NCBI GenBank assembly: GCA_023014365.1
Contig: JAEBUN010000045.1
Coordinates: 186,001 to 250,000 of the forward strand
Direction of reading: 5' to 3'
DNA length: 64,000 nucleotides
Source: Lepiota brunneoincarnata
Taxonomy: Eukaryota; Basidiomycota; Agaricomycetes; Agaricales; Agaricaceae
The notes below the pieces were generated by a model. It was not told the DNA's origin. It made no database searches and saw only the letters and a list, made by a program, of their open reading frames with translations. Below are positions 9,733-20,689 of this stretch, in pieces (the first letter of the stretch is position 1; every line of letters begins with the position of its first letter). The translations under genes were made by a program, and so were the position numbers.

Positions 9733-10482
9733 TTAGGATGGATATTTGCGTGGGGTATCGTATGATTGGAACAGCGGTGAAAATATGAAAAACAAACAGT
9801 AGCCGCTTGATGGAAATACGAAGAGGTGGATGAGAGTTCTGTGGCTAAGCAGTCGTAGCATCGTCGGAATGACAGCACGCCTGCAGGCGATGGCGTCGAT
9901 GTCTTGGAGGTATGTGTGATTGAGTGAGGTCCTCGGATACTGTTTCTTCGGCCGTTTCCCCGGCAGCCGTGATGATCCCTCACGCACCAATTTTGAAACG
10001 CTGTCTCTTACTTGCTCATAAGGTGCTGCCCTTGCTTCCTCATCAAGCTCCTTTGTTACCCCAGCCCTGCGTAAAAATCTGCGGCGAATATTCCGGGCCA
10101 CCTTTTGCAGCCGCTGCCGTTCTGCCAAAGCATCGTTCAGCGCAGTACTTGTTTCACCCCTGGATTGGTATATGGCCACGATGCTGTAGAAGCTGCGGGT
10201 GATGGACTCGAAACTGGCTCCGTGAGGCGCGCTAAACTGCTCCTGGGACAGAATAGCAAGTGCGGTTGCCAATTTGGTCTCGGATGAGCTGGTATATTTT
10301 CGCGTTGGTATTTGCAGCCAACAGAAGTGTTTGATGGACATTTTTGGGTAGTACGGCCATAAGTATGTGTGTCTGGGCAGCAGAAGAGATGGGTTGTTGT
10401 GGAAGTTGCAGCGAGGTTTGACGATGCACTGTACGGCATTGCACTGTTTGTTTCTGTGACTCCTGGCTTCGAACCAGCACAT
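9733..10482 (-). CDS. Hypothetical protein, weak
   Basis: An open frame from the ATG at 10482 (it stays open without an ATG up to 10767). The central part is charged and helical, with an Arg-rich stretch (QKVARNIRRRFLRR) that could be a coiled coil or a nucleic-acid-binding region. The C-terminal part looks random and hydrophobic. No family recognised; it may be a chance ORF. Confidence 0.25.
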   Translation of the reverse strand: MCWFEARSHRNKQCNAVQCIVKPRCNFHNNPSLLLPRHTYLWPYYPKMSIKHFCWLQIPTRKYTSSSETKLATALAILSQEQFSAPHGASFESITRSFYSIVAIYQSRGETSTALNDALAERQRLQKVARNIRRRFLRRAGVTKELDEEARAAPYEQVRDSVSKLVREGSSRLPGKRPKKQYPRTSLNHTYLQDIDAIACRRAVIPTMLRLLSHRTLIHLFVFPSSGYCLFFIFSPLFQSYDTPRKYPS

Positions 10483-10678
10483 GCTTCCGAGTGCAGCGCT
10501 CGCGACATCGCTCAGCGGGCTCGCTCGTCCCAACTTTCCAGAGAATAATCTTGCCTCAGGAGGCTCTAGGTATTCGCGTCTTGCACCAGGGAGAAATCGG
10601 CCGCACAGGCCGTGGCTCCGCCCGCTCTGCTTCGGCAGCTTCTCTTCAGACTCTGAACAGCCACCCCCTAGTGTAAAA

Positions 10679-10713
10679 ACTCTGCAGGGGTATGAGTCAT
10701 ATCCCTGCAGAGT
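10679..10713. repeat. 35 bp near-perfect palindrome centred on ATGAGTCAT
   Basis: The two 17 bp arms match at all but one position and flank a single central base. The centre is a perfect bZIP (Gcn4/AP-1) site. The palindrome could be a cruciform, a strong dimer-binding operator or a relic of a fold-back element. Confidence 0.7.
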
Positions 10714-11082
10714 GTATGACGCATTGGGATGAGAGCTATCTGTGGGCACGCCTCTGAGCGAGGACAAACCCCTCTCCGCCCGCCACCGCTCCGCATCCTT
10801 CTCTCACTTCTCGGGGGCCATCCGGATAACATTGTCTTGCGAAGTCCCTCGCGCAACGGCTCCAGTCAGTAGGGTAATCGGCTGAGATTCGCGCTGACAC
10901 GAGCTATATCTCCTCCGGGGCTCCTGGGCCGTGTGGGCCGAATGTTCAGGGAGAACTTGTGAGGTTTGTTTATTGTCGCGCCTATCCATGATGAGCCAAC
11001 CCAATAACGCGATCCACATCGATTCGTGGTGTCATAGGCTAGAAACTCCTATTCAGACGAGAAAATCCACCCCCGGGAACTC

Positions 11083-11271
11083 TTAACAGACGTACCATCT
11101 GGGTTTCGGCTGGCCTGCTCCTGCAGTCTTGCTCATGCCGGGTTCCTTTACCCCCTCACGCAAGCGCTGGGTCTCGCACTCGTCCAATTTTTTGTCGGGG
11201 ATCTTCTGAGTATTGGACTCTGGATTGTTGCTTGGATCGACCTGCTTGTTTTCGACAAAAGTTCCTTTCAT
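11083..11271 (-). pseudogene. Small hypothetical protein, copy 2, frameshifted
   Basis: Begins like copy 1 (ATG at 11271) and matches it for about 50 codons. One extra base near 11111-11116 then changes the reading frame and the frame ends early. It is only broken if copy 1 is a real gene. Confidence 0.45.
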
Positions 11272-11420
11272 GATATATGGCTAGAGAGCTGTGCGAGTAG
11301 TTTGAGTAAAAACGGTTCCGCTTATATGAGAAATCGGATGACGTCGTGTGGGCAACAAATGGGATCATATATTAGGGCTATGTGACGTGCGATCGGCGGT
11401 AAAATTGAAATATTTGGGCA

Positions 11421-12690
11421 TTAGCGCCACCAAGAGCTCCTCCGGCGGACTGCCTCTGAAAGATATATTCGATGCGCAGGACCTGCCTGTCCGTTACAAA
11501 CACACGGTAGCAGCAATGACTGTGACACTGCTTTCTCAGAAAATTCCCTTCTTCGAAAGTCATTTACATGCGTCCGAAGGCGGTATATGGGGAGAAGACT
11601 TACTATTTTCCCTTTCTTCCCGGAGAAAAGTAGTACTATCCTTCTGCTAAGCGGAACTTTGAGCTGATGAACATCCTCGAGCGTTTTATCCAGCACTCGT
11701 TGTATCCGATCCCGCTCCTTTCGAAGCTCTTTGACGACTGCGGGGTTCTGTTTCTCTGCTCCCTTATCCAGCTGCGCAATCAGGGTGTCCAACACCTCCC
11801 TCTGCTCATCTAAAAGATTTTGAAGTGTGGTGTACAGCATCCGGCCGGCATGTGTCTCATTGAGGCGCCTCTTCAAGTCGACGAGTTCCTCCTGGAGCAA
11901 AAGCGTCTCTCGGTTCCTCCTTTCCGCAATCAACTCGTCAACTATTCTTCTGGCGCTCTCATACGTATTTGAGAACCTCGCAGTTCGAGAGCCCCTCTCC
12001 AACATTTTGTTCCAGAATTTCTCCTTCAGTTCCTGCTCGCGCATTTCCCCGGCCCCCCCGTCGTCCATTCTATCCCACATGGACGTCACTAGGATAACCT
12101 CGTTCATCGCCGGGCTGCCGCATAGTTCGCCGAACATGCGTACGTTCTTGAGTGGTGACCCACCCATCCTATTGTCGGTTATTCGGTGCATGTACAATAT
12201 TCCCGTCAACTTGACGTTCTTTCGGTATCTTTGGGTGTAGCTGATAAGTGATTTCGTGGACGTGGGGTAGGGGGATGGGGAAATACGTTTTATCCAGCCA
12301 TTCGCCTATCATGCCCAGTATTGCCATATCGGACCTGTTTGTATCGTCGAATCCGGGAGTGTCAACCAGTATAATCCCTTCGGTCGTCATGGGTTCCACC
12401 CAGCGCCACAGCTTGGACTTCGCTGGTATAAGACGATAGTCGATTTCCCGTGCGCTCTCCACGTTGACGCGCCAACACGTCGATGAACTTGGGGGGGAGG
12501 AGGGGGAACATGTGAGCCATCACATCATGATTAAACACGTTATAACATATTACATTGCTTTTACCTGCCCCTGTGGGGCCCATTACCCTAAGGTTGGAGT
12601 TGATGATAAATTTCAATACAGTTGAGACGATTAGAGATCATACGCGATTATGATATCGTCGGGACTAAGTTTTTCGCGATGTACGTTCAT
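11421..12690 (-). pseudogene. P-loop GTPase, copy 2, one-base frameshift in the G domain
   Basis: Same exon structure as copy 1: 12690-12644, 12587-12554, 12487-12287 and 12228 onwards, with the same splice sites. Exon 3 is 201 nt instead of 200 because a run at 12376-12378 has one extra base. Translation leaves frame just before the DTPG motif and soon stops. Walker A (GPTGAGKS), DTPG, TSMWD and the coiled coil are all still present in their respective frames and nearly identical to copy 1. Either a very recent inactivation or a homopolymer sequencing error. Confidence 0.7.
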
Positions 12691-12693
12691 GAT

Positions 12694-13358
12694 GGTGATG
12701 ATGAGGTAGACGAAGAGTGAGTGAGTGAGGGGGGGGGGCATGGCTCAAAGTCTCCCTCTGTCGACCCTTTTTGACCACCCACGTCCCCTGGACCCACGCT
12801 CTAGCCACGTTCCGTTCGATCTGCTAGTGTTGTGCCCACACGTTGTTTACTTGACGCCCATCTCGCCCGCGCAAAAAGTACAAATTTATCAGGGAAGAGG
12901 AAGCGCCTAAGCGCTCATGTGCACGGGTAATCCCGAAAGGCAAGCAAAATGTTGTAGACTTCAGAGTGAACTGATCGCTTTTCCGAGGGATCATTGTCCC
13001 CTAAATATTTGAGGGGGCGAGTAGAATATGGCTTCAGGACATAATTGAATCATCTGAGGACGTCCATTCCATAAAGAGCTATGATATTCAACCCACTTGA
13101 AGAAACACCACCATAGCTCTATCACCTCCACCAAAAAAAAACCTCCTGTTCATCTAACAATGTGGCTCACAGTCCTCAAAGGCAGTATTGGTAGTAATCA
13201 TTCCAATGGCTCATGTATTCTGAGATCATGTTAATGGGCGTTATTGAACTTGGGCGCGGTGCATCAAATATCCCACGCCGGTCACTAGGCCGCGCACAGG
13301 GTAGTTAGTGTCCACCGACGCGCTCAACAAACACAGAGGGCAGCGGAGATACGTAGGG
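12694..13358. other. Intergenic
   Basis: Contains a short purine-rich tract (12718-12740) and a run of nine A (13131-13141). No supported gene. Confidence 0.4.
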
Positions 13359-15572
13359 TTAACGTAACAACTCAGGGGCATACAGTCCCATAATCAAAAA
13401 TTTGCACACAAAAACCCACTCAACCCTTACCCTTATCCGCGGACAAACCCCATACCACCACCAATCATCCGCCTGACCCTTCCAACAAAATGCCAAATAC
13501 GATTCACACCTCCCACCAATAACCGAAAACCCGGAGTAGGCCCCCCCAGCTTTCGCCTCTTCAATAGGCAAGGACCTCTCTGGAAGCACCACCGCCCTCT
13601 TCTGTTCCATGAATATCATCCTCCCAAGATTCAACTCAATCGTCGTCGTGATCCTAGGCTTTGAAGGCAAGGCAAGGAATTTCTCGACAGCCGTCTGGGA
13701 ATTATCAGAAGCGGTGGATGCGATTGATGATACGGATGATGACGTGCTTGATCTTGGGAGGGTTTGTGGTGGTGCCCCGCTGCCGTTTTCCATGGAGGGT
13801 ATTGGACACATTCCAGAGTCCCAGCCGATGAGATCTGACTGCGGGTCTCCGAAGCTCCATCCATTTTCAATCCAAATTAGCTTGCGTCGCCATTCAATAT
13901 CAACGGTCCCAGTCCAGTATGTGCCATATCTAAGATCAATCTTCTCCAAATGTGGGTTTGTTCGTCCAAGTCCTTCAAGAAATCGGGCTGCCTCGAGCTT
14001 TTCGGTTGTGGAATCGGGATTTCTGGTATTCTTGAGGTGTGTAGCAAGAGTTAGATGTTTAAGCGAGGGGGAGAACTTGTGCGATTGGAGCATCACAAAA
14101 AGCACCTAAGCAATCCGAATAAGTAATCGTGGGAGAGGAAACTAACAAAGCGGAAGAGATGGGTAATACCGTGATGGGAGATTCGGGTAACAGTTCGAGA
14201 GTCGAATAGGGCAGGGGAGGACTGGGCAGGCAACAAACTATCCTGGGACTCGATGGTAATCTCCTTGAGGTTGGGAAACCGGCTCAAAAGTGTAGCCAAC
14301 TCTATCGTCACATGCGTCAAGAGGAGATTCACCGACTCTAATGCCTTCCAAGTCTCCTCGCGCCGGGCCAGCCCCTCCAAAATGGGCGTCAATCTACGGG
14401 GGTCACAGACGGTTGTAGAGCGCTGGTCAGTCCAGACCCCAGAGCGTAATGAATCGTAATAGTCTTGGTTTGTGATCGTCGGAAATATTCGTGAGAGACG
14501 GTAACAAGTGATGGGGTCCTTCGTACGTATCAAGATATGAAAGGGATGAGTCAGGGAGCCTTCCTTGGAATTTGGGGTCAAGAACATGATCGTCGTCGGA
14601 AGGGGGTAAGATATGAAGTTCTTGCAATGCACTGGATTGCACGAGCGCAGGGATAAAGTCGTCGGACCTAGTACTGGAATATGGAATCGTGATGCTGGAA
14701 AGTGAAAATGGAGTGTCTCTCCCGAAACGACTCAGGGTCGAGAGGAGATGAAGGGCTGTGTCGTGGCGCGGCGCTGACACAGTCCGAATACTCTCGGAGT
14801 CGAGAGCCAAGCCAAGGATCAAAGGGTGAACTCCGTCCAGCCGTTCCTCGTGGATTGACACATGATTCGTAACACGTCCTTCCCATGCCCATTGATCTAA
14901 ATCAAGATGTTCAACACAACGGAGGGGAGCGAGCGGTTGTGGCGTGAAGGGACAGTGTGACGTCGACGGCGGAGACAGGATAGTGCAAGAGTTAATCCAC
15001 AACCTCGTCAAGGGCAGCTGCTGTATGGCGATCCACCAGGAAGGACGGATATCAATACAATGCCATGAGAGGGTGTGTATGCTCGAAAAGTTGGGCAGCG
15101 CATCCATGATAGCGGAGATGACGAACGCCGGGTCGAGATCATCCGTTAACCGTCGTGGAGGGAAACCGTTGCGAGAGTATGGTGATACCCAAAGTTCCTT
15201 CACACACGGGGCAATACGGGGTGATTTGTAGAATTCCAAACGCTCTAGCGTCCATTGTAGGTAGCGGCGGGGTCGTTGGATGAGCCGATCAGTGTTGTAG
15301 GCGAGGAAGAATGGGCAGACGTCAAGGACACGGAAGAGTAGTGGTTGAGCGAGGAAACGAAAAGGGGAACATGTGTAGGTGACGGTTTTCAAAGCTTTGT
15401 TGTCGAGGCAGGAGAAAATTGACAGCCAAAGCTCGGGTGGGAGGAGAGAGGATGATGGTGGTTGATGTGCAAGGTGTGGTGGAGCCGCTTCAGGGGTAAG
15501 CTCATCCCCGTGCTCCAAAGAGACAGGGGTCTCCTCGGCGTGGATTTGTGGTATGTCGCATTTATGGGCCAT
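13359..15572 (-). CDS. F-box protein with long LRR-like C-terminal region
   Basis: Exons 15572-14527, 14393-14147 and 14105-13359 join by GT-AG introns of 133 and 41 nt with consistent phases and give 679 residues without any frame break. Residues 43-82 form an F-box (LLPPELWLSIFSCLDN then a conserved CSPFRFLAQPLLFRVL-type helix), the Skp1-binding module of SCF ubiquitin ligases. The remainder has repeated leucine-spaced segments typical of fungal F-box substrate-binding regions (for example VNLLLTHVTIELATLLSRF and LKHLTLATHL), followed by a Ser-rich linker. Substrate unknown. Agaricomycetes have hundreds of such genes. The last 60 residues are Trp/Arg-rich and may instead belong to an unspliced tail. 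Confidence 0.75.
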
Positions 15573-17017
15573 GCGTCGTTCCCGGAGAAGAATTTGAGGA
15601 CAAGTTGGTAGCTGGGGGAAAGGGGGGGTTGGGGTGGTGCACAGATGAACGTTAATGGAGACGTCGAATAATTATTCTCTCATCATTGTCTCTCGTCCGC
15701 ATGTTCCACATCACGTTAATTTTGGAACGACGGAATTGGCGTGGAGCCTCTTTATCCACTTTCCATATCTGCCCTCCTCGGCCGTCTCCGAGCAGCCGTA
15801 GGACCCACGATCTAAACGTCGACAGGAGGCTAGAGAAGTGTCTGTCCCTCACGGGTTGGGTGCAAGGGACTCACCTCTGTCCATGTAGAGCCCCAATAAC
15901 CCCATGCTGATTGTGATCGACTCTCGGCATGACGTTTACGGCGTGGATAAATCTCCCAAGTCGCCTTCTCTTCTTCAATTTTCAAATTGACCGACGTGAG
16001 AATGGCCTTTGCGTACACAGAGGAGCCGAGCTTGGAAGAGGTATGAGGGGACCTGGACATTGAGCAGACCCCTCGACCTCGACGATGTTGGCCTCTGGGC
16101 CACCCGAGGCAGCTAATTGGGCCTCCTTGCAATCGATTTTTAACCTAGGAGAAGCGGGGATGGGCGTGCACGTGTACTGCTTCTTCGATTCATTCAGTGA
16201 TTGGCAAGCGTGGAAGCCCGACCATTATCTGAGAGATTAAGTAGGCTTCAAACAAGCGCTCCTTGAACTTTTTTTTTTTTTTTGGCTCAATGGGCCGCGT
16301 TGATACCACCATTATTTACGCGTGATTCTATCAGAGCTGGCAGCCAAACCATGAGCACAAGTAGGAAGACGGGGCACAGCCACCGGGCGTGCCTGGCATT
16401 ACTGGTTCTAAGCTAGACAGCAAGTCAAATTTCAGCTGATGATCAATTGGCGATGCATCAATTGCCAGTCCGAATAGCCTCCCGCGCGACACTCCACCCT
16501 CCCATATTCCAGGAAAACGTCGGTGGCGTCTTCCCTTCGCCCTCCCCCCCCCCGCCGACGGGTTCTATCCATGGTATTTGGTGGGCGATAAAGCGCCATT
16601 AGCCCCTGATTAGTTACCCGTCATCACCGAAGGCCATACGCACAAGACCGGTGGTTCGGCTGGTTTGGAAAGTGCGAAGTGACCAGAAGCTAGGAGGTCA
16701 ACCCTTCGAGGTTCTGTTAAAGACCACGGCGCCAACAAGAACACGTCATGATCACTACCACTTGCGAAGGGCGGTTGATTCCCGACCTGTCAGCGTAGCG
16801 GCATCAGTTGACCGAGTGCCCGCAAATGCCTTCCAAAAATCTTCCTCAGCGGACCCGCGACGGGCCCCTCCTCAAATCATCGCGACTGTGCTCAGAATAT
16901 GTTCAAGATGTAGGCGCTTGGGCTAGGATATAAACTCGCCAACATCGCTTCTACTTATCAGCGTGCTCCTCCTTCGAACACACAGCCCCCATCGAACACA
17001 GCCTTACACCGAACACC
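15573..17017. other. Intergenic and promoter region
   Basis: No supported gene. It holds a 16 bp poly-T tract (about 16269-16284), a C-run near 16540 and, at the right end, the promoter of the secreted gene. An open frame at 16651-16926 overlaps that promoter and is unlikely to be coding. Confidence 0.4.
16929..16934 (+). promoter_or_regulatory. TATA box of the secreted-protein gene
   Basis: TATAAA 84 bp upstream of the ATG at 17018, followed by the CT/CA-rich leader usual for highly expressed fungal genes. Confidence 0.5.
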
Positions 17018-18227
17018 ATGGTTCGCATTCAAACTTCATTTGCTTGCCTCCTCGCCTTCGTCTCTTGTGCAGCCGCTGCCCCAAGTGACTGCCTCTCTCG
17101 ATCCAATATTGAGAGTGTTGCAGAATGCTTGGAGGATTATACAATCCCTAAACTCACCTATATCGACCCCTGCTCCGCACTAGCGAACCCAGCCTCCCTC
17201 GACGAGGAAACGCAGTGGAATACCGCCGTTACCGATCTCATGGAGACAAATACGCCTGGAGATTGCACCTCCCATACCCTTGGTCCTCTCCTCAGCTCTG
17301 ACTTTGCCTTTGCGCTATACCCAGAGCCTGGTTCTACAAAGTCGTTCTGCTTGCTCTACGAGACCGCGACATCTTCCGCCGATCCGACGAGGTTCAAGCG
17401 CGGGTGGGGTTTCGTCATTGTTCCTGCCAATGGTGGGGACAGTCGTACGACCCCTGCACTTTTCGGCTCCCCATCCTCTTTTTGATCAGAACACCGTTAA
17501 ACAAGCTGCCGCTATGTTGGGATTGACGGGTGGAAAGAGTATGATTGCGACTGGAAGGCATCGACAGGCGTGTTCCAAGCCCACGACCTGTTCGGGCTCT
17601 GGGCAGGCTATTCCAAATTACCAGACTGATCCTGCTCATGATTCGGTATGTTCGATTATTCTGATGTTCTGGAACTCTCTAACATATTTGGCCGTGGCTA
17701 TCAAGAGCGAACCCATGTTCAAAGCAATGGTCGCTATCCATAATTGGCAGGACGCGAACGGGGGCTGTCCAGCAGGAACTTGTGGATATTTACAGTTCCA
17801 CGGGAACATTGAGTGTTCCTACGATGCATTCCTTTCACACGGAAGAGGTAAAGTCATATATCCGTACAATCGCAGCTCGTGAAAGTTTCTTACCTAGATA
17901 CCATGTTTTACAGCGACGACATGCTACACCGATCCGAATATTCCAGTGAGACGCCTCAAGGCTAGTCTTGACATTGCCCGACCTGGTGGCACTCATGGGT
18001 ATCCCGGCACTGACCCGGTTTGCAATCTAACTGCGACAAGGAATATCTATGGTCGTCTCGTGAATGGGATACCGATGGCTAATATTTGTACCACGATTAG
18101 CCCACCTGTCCCACCCTGTTCGGCTTTGGGCCAATTTGTCCACATCGAGCAGGACGTAGCCTCTCGAGACAGTTCCCAGTATGCAGCTTGGGCAGAGGCT
18201 ATTAATAGTGCATATCCTGTTGCGTAG
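17018..18227 (+). CDS. Secreted protein of unknown function (basidiomycete family)
   Basis: Signal peptide MVRIQTSFACLLAFVSCAAAA. Exons 17018-17645, 17706-17847 and 17914-18227 join by GT-AG introns. Frame is lost once: the GGGG at 17435-17438 has one base too many relative to the continuation VVRPLHFSAPHPLF. Allowing for it gives about 360 residues and no other break. Motifs HFSAPHP, TDPAHDS, QFHG and HIEQ, with regularly spaced Cys, match a family of secreted proteins I recognise from Agaricomycetes; to my knowledge it has no assigned activity. The conserved His residues suggest a metal-dependent hydrolase, which is inference only. Its stop lies 57 bp from the stop of the convergent protoglobin gene. 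Confidence 0.65.
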
Positions 18228-18284
18228 TAGGTACATGTAGCGGTGAATGTGGAAGTGAGATAGAAGGGAAGTGGGTGTTCTGTG

Positions 18285-19196
18285 CTATACAGATATTATG
18301 GTGTGCAAATACAATATTAGTTCATCGAACGGAAGGGAACGGATGATGGAAATAGCGACGGCTCCAGTGATAAAAGGAAATAGGAAAGATTTCCAATCTG
18401 ATGGTTGTGTCGCCGCTGGGCTCTCTTTGATGTAATGACGAGCAAAGAGGTCTAGGTTAAGCGGGGTTGGTGAACATATGAAAGATTTGAAGGATGATTA
18501 CACTCACCATTTTGCAGCCAGATAATCTGGAACAATGCAGGTCAGCGACGCAGAATGCAAAGGACGGGATTGTAACTTGCCTTGTTCACTGCTTTTATAA
18601 CCGCTAATTTCGTGTTTTGGTCGAGTTCGGGATGATCGATCACAGGCAGAGACAATTATGTCCTCAACATAAGCCTAATATGTTTGTCAGGATTTCTAGC
18701 CTCGTCAAGCGAAGAAGTTCTGAGGACTACATACCGAGAAGTAGCCCACAATGCACGTATTCTACTCTGAGGCCCGGTTTCTTGGCACGATGCCTGAAGC
18801 CAGAGTCCCTCAACCCCAGTGTGCATTCTCCCGACCTTGTCGAGATATTCCCAGCTTTTTGGGTCATCATAGTCCATAGGTCACCAGCTTGACGATATAG
18901 CCTGCCAAAAAATCCTTTCGGAATCTAATTTGTGGATGGTCGGGAGTTAATTCCGCCATAGACAATGGAGCGTCTCCCGTGTATCCCGTTTGACGTGGAA
19001 TGAATGCTTGTGCGGTGATTGTAAATCCCAAGAGCTTTTCGTAGACCACGTCTACAATGGTTGGAACAAGAGGGGCTAGATAAGGTTTAGCTGCGTGCAA
19101 GGCTGCCGCATCCTTGGACGAGAAATTGACAAAGTCGCGGGCATAAGCAACGCGAGAAGGTAGTGATTCCAAGGAAGACGGTGTGATCTCTTGCAT
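18285..19196 (-). CDS. Protoglobin (haem sensor globin) with a hydrophobic tail
   Basis: Exons 19196-18735, 18674-18581, 18526-18508 and 18451-18285. The protein starts MQEITPSSL and shows the protoglobin signature RVAYARDFVNFS, PTIVDVVYEKLL, FIPRQTGY, HPQIRFRKDFLAGY, DDPKSWEYLDKVG, KKPGLRVEYVH, WLQND and LFARHY. Protoglobins bind haem with O2, CO or NO. Frame is kept only if four single extra bases are ignored (near 18878, 18802, 18671 and 18644). With those removed, the exons total 738 nt, a multiple of three, about 245 residues. The second intron uses a GC donor (GCAAGT) and the third exon is only 19 nt. After the globin fold comes a tail of about 45 residues with a hydrophobic segment (LFPFITGAVAISII), which could be a C-terminal membrane anchor. 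Because the rest of the coding sequence is clean, I favour sequencing insertions over a pseudogene. Confidence 0.7.
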
Positions 19197-19342
19197 AGCG
19201 GTTCTTGGGAAGAGGTTTTGAACATGGGCAGATACTTTATATGTTTTCCGTGGCTTGACAACCCTCGTTGATCGGTGGTTGAGGCTGGAACTTGGTTGAA
19301 TCTCGGATGATCACTCATAGCTGCTTACCTGGGGCTGAAGAC

Positions 19343-19365
19343 GGGGGGGCTGGGCGGGGCTGGGG
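19343..19365 (+). other. G-quadruplex-forming motif
   Basis: Four G-runs (7, 3, 4 and 4 G) with 1-2 nt loops, lying upstream of the protoglobin start. Another G4 run sits at 19331. Confidence 0.5.
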
Positions 19366-19459
19366 CTACATAGGCTCGCCTTGATGATCTTTACGCAAGT
19401 ACGTTGTGCTGAGTCTCCATCAGACGCCGTGCATCCGGCTTGACCCGATTACGCTGTCC

Positions 19460-19479
19460 GGGGCCGGGGCCGGGCCGGG
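19460..19479 (+). other. Second G-quadruplex-forming motif
   Basis: G4-CC-G4-CC-G3-CC-G3. Its GGCC repeats also pair with a GGTCCGGCCCC stretch near 19560-19572, so a hairpin is an alternative fold. Confidence 0.45.
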
Positions 19480-20689
19480 CCAGGTCCGATGCAATTTGTG
19501 TGGGTCTGGACCTGGTCTTCGGGGTCGGTCGAAATATTGGACCTCTATGACCAGACCTTGGTCCGGCCCCGGTTCAACGCACGATTTTCACAAAAAATAT
19601 AAGAAATAACTTGATAGACTACCACATGAGCTATTATACTCAAAACCTGCATCCACGCAATGCCCCTGTGCTATCAGCATAACTCCCCTCGAAGACATTG
19701 CAAGGCCGGCCCCCAGACTTGTTCTTTCTCACCTCTTTACGTCGAACCGAGTCTGGTCGTGCTGAGACTGAGAAGGCACGTTCAGCTAGACATGATGGTC
19801 CGGGATAATCTCGAGGGAATTGGACAGGTGAAGAACAAGGCCTGGGCCAGAAGAAGGATACTTGAAGCATTCGAAGTGGTTTGTGCGTTTAGAAATGCAT
19901 AGGGCCGATGCGGTTATACACATAAACCATTATCCGCCTTGCGGTGGCCTTAATATCCTATTATATCGCTCGCATCAGAGCGGGTATTCCAAAATCAAGC
20001 TTGCTGAACCACATCCCCGTAGAATGTAGCCCTCCGATCTTACGCGATTAAAAATGTATTACGAATATATATGTCGTGCCATTTTGCCTAAAAATCCTAC
20101 CTTTGTAACTTCGGCGTCAGTAGCTTGGGGAACCAATCGTTCGGTCAATGCGGTTACGGGTATATACGACGGGGGGAGACGTGATTAGGTGATCTTCCCG
20201 TCGAGAATTCTGGATCCCACAAGCTTTTTGTCAACGAAAGTTCATGTGATGAGCCTGGCACTATTGTATTGCATCACGTGCATCGATCAGTTCATTCTGA
20301 ACACAATCAATCACAAGCATAGTGTGCCTCAATTTGCTCACAGAATATGCACACCAAGGCGATTCCCTCACAGGATAATGGAGGAAAATGGTCTCCTTGG
20401 GGTTCCGGATTCGGTCCTGTTCTCGCTCCTTGTAGACTTCCTTTGCCCTCTTCTCTAAGACTCTTGTGTCTTTGCTCGCGCAGATTTGGCCTTGGTCTTC
20501 TCCACGGCCCCCACACTACCTTCCGCACGCGCAAAAGCATTGACATCCCACTACTGAAGCCCTCATCAAAAAATTACGAAATAAGACAAGTGGAGTGGCA
20601 GGCACTCTCCAGTTTTTTCTCTCTCTACCCTCACCATTAAGGGCCAACTCCGTGGCCGGTCTTAAAACCTCGCTACCTCTCTTCGAGCA
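19480..20689. other. Intergenic
   Basis: No supported gene. Includes the imperfect GGTCTGG/CCAGACC inverted-repeat area near 19500-19575 and AT-rich sequence. Confidence 0.4.

Larger units (their letters stand above)
11014..12693. repeat. Segmental duplication, copy 2
   Basis: Direct copy of 3022-4697 with scattered substitutions and a few 1-2 base indels, mostly in G or C runs. Two of the indels fall in coding sequence and break both genes carried by the unit. Confidence 0.9.

Noticed and set aside
16651..16926. 91-codon plus-strand frame
   Set aside because: It lies over the promoter and just before the TATA box of the secreted gene and has no motif.
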